Source of the DNA: CAZLCK01 sp964558235
GTDB taxonomy: Bacteria > Actinomycetota > Coriobacteriia > Coriobacteriales > CADBOM01
Direction of reading: 5' to 3'
NCBI GenBank assembly: GCA_964558235.1
Contig: CAZLCK010000004.1
Location: forward strand, 1 to 57,536
DNA: 57,536 nt
Numbering within the stretch: the stretch's first letter is position 1; every line of letters starts with the position of its first letter. A program made the translations under genes and the position numbers. Below the pieces are notes generated by a model. The model was not told the origin of the DNA. It made no database searches and saw only the letters and a program-made list of their open reading frames with translations. Shown piece after piece: positions 24,202-32,347 of this stretch.

Positions 24202-25143
24202 ATGTCAGAATTCATCCGCCCACAGGTACAGGTGGAATCTGTAAGCGACACCCTTGCGCGCTTCATTGTTGAGCCGCTTGAGCGTGGCTATGGCTCTACT
24301 CTTGGTAATAGTATGCGCCGTGTCCTCCTCTCCTCGCTTACTGGTGCAGCTGTTACAGCTATCCAGATCGAGGGTGTGCAGCATGAATTTACGGCTGCCG
24401 AGGGCATTGTGGAGGATGTTACAGATATCGTATTAAACGTTAAGGGACTTGTATTTTCTCCAATGGAGACAGCTGATGAGGCTATAGCTACTATCTCTGC
24501 CATAGGCCCATGTGTTGTTACAGGAGCAGATATCCAAGTACCAGCTGAGTTTAATCTTATCAACCCAGATCACGTTATTGCCACACTCGCTGAGGGCGGC
24601 TCGTTAGAGATGACAATGCGTATTGGTGTTGGTAGAGGTTATGTATCTACTGAACGTAATAAGAGGGTAGATGATCCAATTGGAATCATCCATGTAGACT
24701 CGCTATTCTCACCAATTCGTCGCTGTGCGATGAACGTTGAGGATACACGTCGTGGCCAAAGAACCGACTATGATCGTTTGATTCTGGAGGTCGAGACAAA
24801 TGGTTCGATCAATCCTGTGAATGCGGTCTGCAATGCTGCTGTTATTATCACACAGCATATGGATGCCTTCTTGGCTCTTCAAGAGGACACGGATCAGACT
24901 ATGCAAGAGTCGATCTTTGCTCCAGAAGGACCATCCAAGAACTTTGAGCTTGAGAAGCAGGTTGAAGATCTTGATCTTTCTGTTAGGTCTTACAATTGTC
25001 TCAAGCGTGCAGGTATCCACTCTGTTCGTCAATTGGTGGAATATTCCGAGAATGATCTTCTTAATATCCGTAACTTCGGGGCAAAGTCCATTGAAGAGGT
25101 TAAAGATAAGCTTCAAGCAATGGGACTTGGCCTTAAGCAGTAG
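24202..25143 (+). CDS. rpoA: RNA polymerase alpha subunit
   Basis: 313 residues, the normal length. The N-terminal dimerisation domain contains PLERGYGSTLGNSMRRVLLS, and the C-terminal domain (from about residue 248) contains LDLSVRSYNCLKRAGIHSV and NFGAKSIEEVKDKL, which bind UP elements and activators. ATG 24202 follows TAAGGAGGAATCGCTA. A longer in-frame reading from 24127 would run back into rpsD and is rejected. Confidence 0.97.
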   Translation: MSEFIRPQVQVESVSDTLARFIVEPLERGYGSTLGNSMRRVLLSSLTGAAVTAIQIEGVQHEFTAAEGIVEDVTDIVLNVKGLVFSPMETADEAIATISAIGPCVVTGADIQVPAEFNLINPDHVIATLAEGGSLEMTMRIGVGRGYVSTERNKRVDDPIGIIHVDSLFSPIRRCAMNVEDTRRGQRTDYDRLILEVETNGSINPVNAVCNAAVIITQHMDAFLALQEDTDQTMQESIFAPEGPSKNFELEKQVEDLDLSVRSYNCLKRAGIHSVRQLVEYSENDLLNIRNFGAKSIEEVKDKLQAMGLGLKQ

Positions 25144-25167
25144 TAGACGGTAGGAGAATTAAAACAA

Positions 25168-25830
25168 ATGAGACATCGTAAGAAGGGTCGCAAGCTAGGT
25201 ACTGATGCCAGCCATACCAAGGCGATGAGGAAGAGCCTTATTGCTGCGCTTCTAGCAAATGACCGTATTAAGACAATTGAGCCTCGTGCCAAGGAGATCC
25301 GTGGCGAGGTTGATAGAGTTATCACATGGGCAAAGCGCGGAGATGTTCATTCTCGCCGTCTAGCAATCGCTAAGGTTGGCGATAAAGAGGTCGTACGCGA
25401 GGTCTTTGAGAAGGTTGCCCAGGGTATGTTTGCCGATCGTAACGGTGGGTATACAAGGATTTACAAGCTTGGCAGTCGTAAGGGCGACAAAGCTCCTATG
25501 GTCATTATGGAGCTTGTTACCGAGCCAGTTTCTGCAAAGAGCGCTGAGACCAAAAAGACGACTGCTCCAAAGGGAGCTCAAGCTCAAAAGATAGCTGCTG
25601 AGGAGTTAAACGAGAAGCTTAAGTTTGATGAGGAAGATGAGAAGTCTGACGATACTCAAGCTGAAGAGATTTCCGAATCTGTTGAAAGCACTACTGAACA
25701 AGAGGCTTCATCAGATGAGCAGGCCGAAGAGGCTGAGGACACATCTGAGCAGACAGCTGAAGTTTCTGAAGATTCAGACGATTCAGCTGATGACGCAGAG
25801 AGTGAAGAGTCCGAAAAGAAGGACGAGTAA
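25168..25830 (+). CDS. rplQ: 50S ribosomal protein L17 with long acidic tail
   Basis: Residues 1-118 are canonical L17 (RHRKKGRKLGTDASHTKAMR, then GGYTRIYKLGSRKGDKAPM). The remaining 100 residues are a low-complexity tail that becomes almost purely Glu/Asp/Ser/Ala. L17 is about 117-127 residues in most bacteria, and tails occur in other Actinobacteria, so this supports an actinobacterial source. The acidic tail would be surface exposed, with function unknown. It ends the ribosomal block. Confidence 0.95.
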   Translation: MRHRKKGRKLGTDASHTKAMRKSLIAALLANDRIKTIEPRAKEIRGEVDRVITWAKRGDVHSRRLAIAKVGDKEVVREVFEKVAQGMFADRNGGYTRIYKLGSRKGDKAPMVIMELVTEPVSAKSAETKKTTAPKGAQAQKIAAEELNEKLKFDEEDEKSDDTQAEEISESVESTTEQEASSDEQAEEAEDTSEQTAEVSEDSDDSADDAESEESEKKDE

Positions 25831-25861
25831 AACAAAATATATCTTTCGTTTTGTATAAGTT

Positions 25862-25893
25862 AGGCCGGGCGATTTTTTTAACGCTCGGCCTTT
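25862..25893 (+). terminator. Stem-loop terminator after rplQ
   Basis: AGGCCGGGCG pairs with CGCTCGGCCT around a T-rich loop. The following tail is only TTTAG, so it may work weakly, or on either strand. Confidence 0.55.
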
Positions 25894-25914
25894 AGCATAC
25901 GAATAGGGCTAGTC

Positions 25915-27777
25915 ATGCTTTTTGATTCCATACCTAAAATTTCTACTCCAAGCTCAGAAAAATTAATCGAAAGAAAAGTTGCTTCAATAATTGCAAGCGC
26001 TAATCCCAGTGCTTATGATTTTTCTGATGAAGTAATGGAATATGCCTCACGTTATATGGGATGGACATCACTTTGCTCAAATCCGCCATTCAGTATTGAG
26101 GAGATCGCTGAATTTGCAGATGAAGTTAGATCTGAAGGTTTGACAGATGTAGTTTTGATTGGGCAAGGTGGATCAACACAAGCTCCTATGAGTGTTTCGT
26201 CTGTTTTAAAGGCAAATGGATTAGACGATGTTGCTTTTCATACTCTTGACTCTCTTTCTCCTCGCGTTATTAAAAAACTCCTTTTGGGAATCGATCCTCA
26301 GACCTCGCTTTTTATCATCTCCTCAAAATCAGGAACTACATTGGAGTCATTAAGTGTAGCGAGGTGTATCTGGAGTCATGTTAGAAGTGCTATTGGATCA
26401 AAACTAGCTGCAGAGAGATTTGTTGTAATCACAGATCCTGGCTCAAAGTTGGAAACTATTGCAAAGCAGAAGTGTTTTAGGAAGGTATTCAATGGTTCTC
26501 CTAATGTGGGTGGAAGGTTTTCTGCTCTAAGTGTCTTTGGCCTTTTGCCATTTGCTTTGATGGGTATCGATATCAAAAAGTTAATCGAAGATCTAGTTTC
26601 TGTTGAACAACAATGCTCTTTAGATAGTTTGGAAAATCCTGCCATAAGACTTGCAAGCTTTATCAACGAATGTAGGCTTCGCGAACGCGATAAAATCGTT
26701 TTTAATATCAGTCCGTCATGTGGTTGTCTTGGACTTTGGCTTGAACAGCTGGTTGCTGAGTCGTTAGGTAAAAACTCTAAAGGAATATTGCCCTGCATAG
26801 AGCCTGATATTGATCTACTGTCTACTTCGGCAAATGATAGATGCGTAATTGTCTACACGATGGCGGCAGAAAATGCCAAAAATGCAAAAAATGCCGATGT
26901 GGATTTTTCCAATGAGAGTGATGGTGTAGCCACCGCTGTAAGAGCAGACGAAGATATAGTAGAGAGTGCTTCTTATATAAGTGCAAGTGAGCGCGTTGCT
27001 AAGATCCATCCAGACACGCCCTCGCTTAGCATTGAGATCAAAAGCCCAATAGCAATATGTGCCCACTTTATTCTTTGGGAGTTTACTATCTCATTAATTG
27101 GGTATCTAACGTGGACTAATCCATTTGATCAACCAGATGTTGAGATCACAAAGCAGGCTGTTAGAGATATAGTTTTTAATAAGCGCGATCCTATTATTCA
27201 AGGCTTTGATATTACAGATTCCTATATTAGCTTTGAAAACAATGTCTATTTTGGATTTGAAATTTCAGAGGTTTTTTTGCCCGGCAATCAAAAACCCAAT
27301 GATGTTGACGACGCTTTGCGACTATTATTCTCATCTCTTAGGGTAGATAACTTTTTCTCTATAAACTCCTTTATTTGCGAAGAGGGCAAAAGAGGAGAAA
27401 TACTTGAAAATTTAAGACGCGAGATTGCCAAAAAGACGGGATGCGTAACATGTTTAGAGAACGGTCCTAGGTATCTACATTCAGTTGGACAATTCCAAAA
27501 AGGTGGGTACAACAAAGGTGTTTATCTAATTGTTTCAGCTGTTGTTGATCCTAAGCATGATCTTAGGGTGCCGTTTGAAAATTACTCATTGGGCTTTTTG
27601 GCTGGCGCGCAAGCAAAAGGTGACTTTGCGGCTCTAAGTCAGAAAATAAGACGTGCAGTACATATAAGGCTACAAAATGATGATGGTCAGACCCTAAAAG
27701 AATTTGCACAAAGGGTCAGCCGCCATATTCCTTCACACCTTTTGTCTATGTCCACTCGGGTGAGCTACAGAAATTAA
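25915..27777 (+). CDS. pgi: Glucose-6-phosphate isomerase, TalPgi-type domain
   Basis: A 620-residue sugar isomerase. Motifs include the phosphate-binding VLIGQGGSTQAPM near residue 82 and ISSKSGTTLESL near 137. GGRFSALSVFGLLPFALMG follows near 202, and LVAESLGKNSKGILP near 280. The ending GAQAKGDFAALSQKIRRAVHIRL resembles the Pgi half of fused transaldolase-glucose-6-phosphate isomerase proteins more than classical Pgi. No transaldolase part is attached here. A variable Asn/Ala/Lys stretch near residues 320-340 looks like an insert. It interconverts glucose-6-phosphate and fructose-6-phosphate. Confidence 0.85.
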   Translation: MLFDSIPKISTPSSEKLIERKVASIIASANPSAYDFSDEVMEYASRYMGWTSLCSNPPFSIEEIAEFADEVRSEGLTDVVLIGQGGSTQAPMSVSSVLKANGLDDVAFHTLDSLSPRVIKKLLLGIDPQTSLFIISSKSGTTLESLSVARCIWSHVRSAIGSKLAAERFVVITDPGSKLETIAKQKCFRKVFNGSPNVGGRFSALSVFGLLPFALMGIDIKKLIEDLVSVEQQCSLDSLENPAIRLASFINECRLRERDKIVFNISPSCGCLGLWLEQLVAESLGKNSKGILPCIEPDIDLLSTSANDRCVIVYTMAAENAKNAKNADVDFSNESDGVATAVRADEDIVESASYISASERVAKIHPDTPSLSIEIKSPIAICAHFILWEFTISLIGYLTWTNPFDQPDVEITKQAVRDIVFNKRDPIIQGFDITDSYISFENNVYFGFEISEVFLPGNQKPNDVDDALRLLFSSLRVDNFFSINSFICEEGKRGEILENLRREIAKKTGCVTCLENGPRYLHSVGQFQKGGYNKGVYLIVSAVVDPKHDLRVPFENYSLGFLAGAQAKGDFAALSQKIRRAVHIRLQNDDGQTLKEFAQRVSRHIPSHLLSMSTRVSYRN

Positions 27778-27890
27778 ACTAACTAAATGTGGCGTTCTAC
27801 ACCATACAATATAGTTTATTAGCACTTGATTTGCTCTAGTTAATAATGAAGAATAACGCGCGCGACTTTTAGCTACAGGAGGCCTGTGCA

Positions 27891-29246
27891 ATGCTCCTTT
27901 TTGCAAGATATATAGTTCCAGTCTCTGCTCCTCATATTGAAAACGGAGCAATCCTTGTAAGAGATGACAAGATTGTTGATATTGGAGATGCAAATACTCT
28001 GAGGGCAAAATATCCAGATGAAGAATTTAGGGATTTTGGCATTGCAGCTCTGATGCCAGGATTCGTTGATACCCATACACATTTGGAATATTCGGCTCTT
28101 CGTGGCCTATTGTATGACATTCCATATGCTGCTTGGAACTTGCAACTAAAGAAGAAAGCGCAGAGATTTGCTTATAAAGACTGGATGGATTCAGCTCTTC
28201 TAGGTGGACTTGAAGCAGTTCGTTCTGGGATTACTACAATAGCTGACATCACTTCGACTGGCGCATCTTTGTATGCAGCAAGTGAGATTGGACTTCGTGG
28301 AGTTATCTATAGGGAAGTTGGAACTCTAGAACGCTCTGAGATCCCATATGTTTTGGAATCTGCTTATAGAGACATCGATAGTTGGAGGCAGCGTGCTAAT
28401 TCCGAACTTTTGACGATTGGAATTGCACCATATTCGATCTATTCTTGTCATCCAGAGGTGTTTTTAGAGATCGCTGATTATGCTTCTGATGGAACCATGG
28501 TCTCTCTTCATCTCGCGGGAAGCAAGGAAGAGTATGACTTTGTAAAGTATGGAACTCCATCGTTTTCGCTCTATGATGATCCAGCTGATTTAGCCGCTCG
28601 AGACCATCCTGTATGGTTGGCTAAGGGAGTAAGCCCTGTTCAGTACGTTTTAAATTGGAAAATATTGGATGTTCCAAATGTTTTGGCGGTTCAGTGTACT
28701 CAGGTTGATGATAGGGATATCTCAACATTGGCAGACTATGACGTTGCTATTTCAGTTTGTCCAAAGTGCAACGCTAAGCTTGGTATGGGAACAGCACCGA
28801 TTGCAAAGTTTATAAAGGCTGGAATAAGAGTTGGAATTGGAACAGATTCTCCAGCTGCAACTGATATCACCGATCCAATAGATGAAATGCGCTTTGCTTT
28901 GCTGATGCAGCGAGCTTTGTCTGGGATGAGAAGTAGTTTTCTTAGAACTTCTCAAGTATTAGAGCTATCCACAATCGATGCTGCTCGTGCGCTTCGTCTT
29001 GATGATAAGGTTGGATCGCTTGAGCCTGGTAAGCAGGCGGATATTATTGCTATCGACCTGTCCAATTCTCATCAAGTTCCAGCACACGACCCAACAACGG
29101 CCATTGTTCATACAACTTCGCAGGAAAGCATCATAATGACTATGGTTAATGGAAAGATTCTCTATGATAATAAGCACCTTCATGGTGTGGACGTCGAAAG
29201 AGTCTTTGATAGGGTCGAAGAGCTTAGAGCAAAATTGCGTAACTAG
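27891..29246 (+). CDS. Amidohydrolase, MTA/SAH-deaminase-like, altered catalytic residues
   Basis: A 451-residue amidohydrolase with the MtaD/SsnA/aminofutalosine-deaminase layout. Metal ligands look intact: His62 and His64 (DTHTHLE), His207 (HLAG) and Asp319 (GIGTDS). The family's catalytic Glu, three residues after the third His (HLxE), is Gly210 here. The His expected in the following strand appears as Gln268 (AVQCTQ). By knowledge of TM0936-type deaminases, those two residues activate water and protonate the ring. The protein may therefore have a different reaction, or be a metal-binding remnant under selection, since the frame is intact. AGGAGG precedes the ATG at 10 bases. Confidence 0.78.
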   Translation: MLLFARYIVPVSAPHIENGAILVRDDKIVDIGDANTLRAKYPDEEFRDFGIAALMPGFVDTHTHLEYSALRGLLYDIPYAAWNLQLKKKAQRFAYKDWMDSALLGGLEAVRSGITTIADITSTGASLYAASEIGLRGVIYREVGTLERSEIPYVLESAYRDIDSWRQRANSELLTIGIAPYSIYSCHPEVFLEIADYASDGTMVSLHLAGSKEEYDFVKYGTPSFSLYDDPADLAARDHPVWLAKGVSPVQYVLNWKILDVPNVLAVQCTQVDDRDISTLADYDVAISVCPKCNAKLGMGTAPIAKFIKAGIRVGIGTDSPAATDITDPIDEMRFALLMQRALSGMRSSFLRTSQVLELSTIDAARALRLDDKVGSLEPGKQADIIAIDLSNSHQVPAHDPTTAIVHTTSQESIIMTMVNGKILYDNKHLHGVDVERVFDRVEELRAKLRN

Positions 29247-29340
29247 TTTGTAAATCAATCTATAGTTTTTGGTTTAAGCTTTGCCGATATGATTTAAACC
29301 AATAACGGTCTGCGTAAAATGAAGAGAGAGGCTTTATAAG

Positions 29341-29583
29341 GTGTCCAACAGTAAGGGTCACCCAAAAAATAAATCGAATCACGCTAAGAGACTTTCAAGG
29401 CAAAAAGCTGTAAGTTATCAAGCACAAAGTAGCTCTAAAGAGGTTTCTGATAGTGCTAAAAACAAGGATAGCTACACTACAGTAAGTCGTTCCAGGAAAG
29501 TCTTGACTATTGTGCTTAGTATTATCTTAATCGCTGCTTTCGCTGTGCCGAGTGTTACCGCGCTCTATTCGTGTTCAACGTAG
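29341..29583 (+). CDS. Membrane-anchored small protein, possibly cut by a nonsense codon
   Basis: 80 residues from a GTG start: a Ser/Lys-rich basic N-terminal 50 residues, then one hydrophobic helix (VLTIVLSIILIAAFAVPSV) near the end. Reading on through the TAG at 29581-29583, the frame stays open for about 30 more codons. If the neighbouring gap is closed on its 13-base overlap, it ends at the TAG at 29790-29792, just before tatA. The downstream part (polar, Asp/Ser/Asn-rich) would be an outside tail. Either the protein ends early, or a single base error or mutation made the stop. No family recognised. Confidence 0.5.
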   Translation: MSNSKGHPKNKSNHAKRLSRQKAVSYQAQSSSKEVSDSAKNKDSYTTVSRSRKVLTIVLSIILIAAFAVPSVTALYSCST

Positions 29584-29670
29584 AGCATCTTCAATAATGT
29601 CGTAATCGATTCTAGAGATGAAAGTGTTGACCAAAACAGTACTGCTCAAGCAAGTGATGAATCCCTAATA

Positions 29671-29770
29671 NNNNNNNNNNNNNNNNNNNNNNNNNNNNNN
29701 NNNNNNNNNNNNNNNNNNNNNNNNNNNNNNNNNNNNNNNNNNNNNNNNNNNNNNNNNNNNNNNNNNNNNN
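29671..29770. other. Assembly gap (100 N) with overlapping edges
   Basis: The 13 bases before the gap (29658-29670, TGAATCCCTAATA) are repeated as the first 13 bases after it (29771-29783). The two contigs probably overlap and the true gap length is likely zero or negative. Confidence 0.95.
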
Positions 29771-29807
29771 TGAATCCCTAATAGATACGTAGGAGTAATG
29801 ATAAAAG

Positions 29808-30275
29808 GTGAATGTTGGTCTAGGAGAAATTCTCGTAATATTAATATTTGCCTTTCTTATCATAGGTCCTGATGGGCTTCCAAAAATTAGTAAAAACATT
29901 GGGAATGCAATCAGGCAGTTTAGGGATGCCCAGTCTAAGGTAAACGGAGTGCTAAATACTACAATTAGCAGCGCTCCTACTAATCACAAATCGGTTCAAA
30001 ATCCTTTTGATACATTAGCAAATACTGCCGATGCTACTCCTACGAATAGTAATGAGGAAAATAATTCGGAAAAAGAGGTTATGTCAGAAGTTTCAACTAT
30101 TAATATCTCGCAAGTTGAAAGTCAAAAAGTAACTTCGGTTAGGCAAGTTAAGAACCTAAGTGATATCGAGACGTTCACTCAAAGAAAAGCGCGGCTGCAA
30201 TCAGAAAATGAAGTTGATGACTCCAACTCTACTGCAATTGCTACGGATACTACCATGCAAGACAAAGAAGACTAA
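29808..30275 (+). CDS. tatA: Twin-arginine translocase subunit TatA/TatB
   Basis: 155 residues: a short N-terminal membrane helix (GLGEILVILIFAFLIIGPDGLP) where the hinge reads GPDGLPK in place of FGPKKLP, then an amphipathic helix ISKNIGNAIRQFRDA and a long disordered polar tail. This is the TatA/TatB pattern; the Glu in the helix (GLGEI) is conserved in both. The length and the tail lean towards TatB. Start is GTG 29808 with AAAAGG close by. It precedes tatC by 50 bases. Together they export folded proteins, often cofactor-loaded molybdo- and iron-sulfur enzymes. Confidence 0.85.
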   Translation: MNVGLGEILVILIFAFLIIGPDGLPKISKNIGNAIRQFRDAQSKVNGVLNTTISSAPTNHKSVQNPFDTLANTADATPTNSNEENNSEKEVMSEVSTINISQVESQKVTSVRQVKNLSDIETFTQRKARLQSENEVDDSNSTAIATDTTMQDKED

Positions 30276-30325
30276 CTTTTTAAAAATAAGAGAAAGAAAA
30301 AGGCTTTAGGCTAACGTAATACATC

Positions 30326-31096
30326 ATGGCAAAAGGTGAAGCTAGAATGACATTACTTGAGCACTTCGGCGAACTCCGCCGAAGAATCTTTATTGTCATT
30401 ATCGCCTTAGTTGTTGCAACAATCGCTCTCTATTTTTTCTCACCACAGCTCATTAATTTTTTAGTAAGGCCTGTTTCTGAATATCTTCCAAGTACTGGAA
30501 GTAACCAAATTTATATCATGGAACCACTCGGGGGTTTTACGCTAAGATTTCAAGTCTCTTTGGTAGCTGCAGTACTAGTGACAGCTCCCATTTGGATCTG
30601 GAACCTGTTGGCATTTTTTATGCCGGCGCTTAAACCTAACGAAAGAAAATGGGTTTTGCCCACATTTTTCATTGGAATTGCTCTATTTGCAGCTGGAAAT
30701 GTTTTTTGTTATTTCATTATCTTGGCTCCAGCGTTTGAATGGATGCTTGGTCAAACTTCAGAATTTGCAACTATCTTTCCAGAAGCCTTTTCATATATCA
30801 ATTTGATTTTGATGTTTGAACTCGCCTTTGGAATTGCTTTTGAACTTCCACTTGTAATCTTTTATCTGATTGTTTTTGGAATTGTTTCATATGCAAAACT
30901 TAGGCAAAGTTGGAGAGTTATCTATATCGTTTTGATGACACTTTGTGCGATTGTTACTCCAGATGCTTCACCAGTAACTATGCTTCTGTTATTTTCGGCA
31001 ATGATAGGTCTTTACGAAATTTCACTTGCCTTAGCCAGACTAGTATTGCGTAAACGAATTGAAAAGCAAAGAGCGCAAGAGAAACTTGAAACTTAA
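30326..31096 (+). CDS. tatC: Twin-arginine translocase receptor TatC
   Basis: 256 residues with six predicted membrane helices. The N-terminal LLEHFGELRRRI motif includes the Glu and Arg residues that bind the twin-arginine signal, and FxxFxMPALKPNERK follows helix 2. TatC recognises substrates and recruits TatA. It follows tatA and overlaps almost directly with hypA, which begins one base after its stop, so Tat and hydrogenase maturation are linked here. Confidence 0.93.
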   Translation: MAKGEARMTLLEHFGELRRRIFIVIIALVVATIALYFFSPQLINFLVRPVSEYLPSTGSNQIYIMEPLGGFTLRFQVSLVAAVLVTAPIWIWNLLAFFMPALKPNERKWVLPTFFIGIALFAAGNVFCYFIILAPAFEWMLGQTSEFATIFPEAFSYINLILMFELAFGIAFELPLVIFYLIVFGIVSYAKLRQSWRVIYIVLMTLCAIVTPDASPVTMLLLFSAMIGLYEISLALARLVLRKRIEKQRAQEKLET

Positions 31097-31097
31097 A

Positions 31098-31466
31098 ATG
31101 CATGAATTTAGTATCGTGGATTCTGTTATAGCGACGGCGTGTGAGTCTGCAAAGCAGGCTGGAGCCGAAAGGGTTACACTCATTGAGATTGTTGCTGGCG
31201 AACTTATGCAAATCGTAAAAGAGGCTCTCGACTTTGCTTTCGATGCGCTCTCGCCAAACACATCTTGTGAAGGAGCTCAGCTAAACGTTAGATATATTCC
31301 AGCAAAATCGTTTTGCACACAGTGTAAAAAAGAATTTACCCATGACATACTCCATTTTAGGTGTCCCGATTGTCAAAGCCCTTTTACAGAGGTTGTTTCT
31401 GGAAAAGAATTTTATATCGACAAGATTGAAGTCGAGTTTGGCGATAACAGATTTGACGATCAATAG
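31098..31466 (+). CDS. hypA: Hydrogenase nickel incorporation protein HypA
   Basis: 122 residues beginning MHEFSIVDSV. His2 is the nickel ligand, and the zinc site is two CxxC motifs, Cys73/Cys76 and Cys89/Cys92. HypA delivers nickel to the large subunit of [NiFe] hydrogenase with HypB. ATG 31098 gives the essential MHE start; an in-frame reading from 31059 overlaps tatC and is rejected. No hydrogenase structural gene is in the window, so it should be elsewhere in the genome. Confidence 0.93.
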   Translation: MHEFSIVDSVIATACESAKQAGAERVTLIEIVAGELMQIVKEALDFAFDALSPNTSCEGAQLNVRYIPAKSFCTQCKKEFTHDILHFRCPDCQSPFTEVVSGKEFYIDKIEVEFGDNRFDDQ

Positions 31467-31689
31467 TTGATTAATGTATTTTTCTGTTGGTTTTAACGTA
31501 TAGTGAATTTTTGTTAATCGTCTGTTATTAAACCGCTTACAGGTTCTGAAGAGTTTTTTCAAACAATCTGTCGAGATATGCCCTAGGTTAATTGCTTAGT
31601 TTTAAAAAGTTGTTATATTACCGATTTTCAATAGGCCGCCTAGGCGCGATGCCTTGTTTTGAGTTTATTAAAGGATAAGTGAAGATTAA

Positions 31690-32346
31690 ATGGAGCTAGA
31701 AGTTAAAAAGCCCATCCTTGAGGAAAATGACAAAGTTGCTCAAGAAATAAGAGAAAAGCTAGCCAAAAATAATGTATATATGATCAATTTGATGGCTAGC
31801 CCTGGCTCTGGAAAAACTTCCACCATTATTGCTGTAGCAAAAGCGCTGGAAGGCTCTAAGAAAATCTCAGTGATCGAGGGAGATATTGCAAGTAGAGTAG
31901 ATGCTGACAAGCTCGAAGAAGAGTGTATTGATTGTATTCAGATCAATACTGGTGGGGTTTGCCATCTAGAATCTAAGATGATTTTAGATGCTATCGAGCA
32001 AATCGATTTGGAGAATACAGATATTTTGTTTGTAGAAAACGTTGGTAACTTAGTTTGCCCAACGCATTTTGATATTGGTGAATCATCCAAAATAGTTGTG
32101 TTATCTGTGCCAGAGGGGCATGACAAGCCAATTAAGTATCCTGGAATTTTTCAAGTAGCAGATGCAGTCATTCTAAATAAGTACGATACGATGCCTGTCT
32201 TTGACTTTAATGAGAGGGAGTTTAGATCTTCGCTTTCGGATATCAATCCTCAGGCCTCAATTTTTCCAATTTCTGCTACAAAAAATGAGGGAATTAAGGC
32301 GTTATCTGCATGGCTAGTTTCACGCAGCGATGCAATCGGAGGTTAA
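31690..32346 (+). CDS. hypB: Hydrogenase maturation GTPase HypB
   Basis: 218 residues, a SIMIBI GTPase. The P-loop is ASPGSGKTST, the metal-binding and switch region is NTGGVCHLESKM, then FVENVGNLVCP and the guanine-specificity motif NKYD. There is no His-rich N-terminus, so it lacks the nickel-storage extension of some HypBs. It lies 223 bases after hypA; the interval holds AT-rich sequence and no gene I can see. Its stop is one base before the topoisomerase start, suggesting coupled expression. Confidence 0.93.
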   Translation: MELEVKKPILEENDKVAQEIREKLAKNNVYMINLMASPGSGKTSTIIAVAKALEGSKKISVIEGDIASRVDADKLEEECIDCIQINTGGVCHLESKMILDAIEQIDLENTDILFVENVGNLVCPTHFDIGESSKIVVLSVPEGHDKPIKYPGIFQVADAVILNKYDTMPVFDFNEREFRSSLSDINPQASIFPISATKNEGIKALSAWLVSRSDAIGG

Positions 32347-32347
32347 T

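Noticed and set aside
29341..29792. Pyrrolysine or selenocysteine recoding at the TAG
   Set aside because: No recoding genes or structures are visible, and a contig-end error or nonsense change is simpler.
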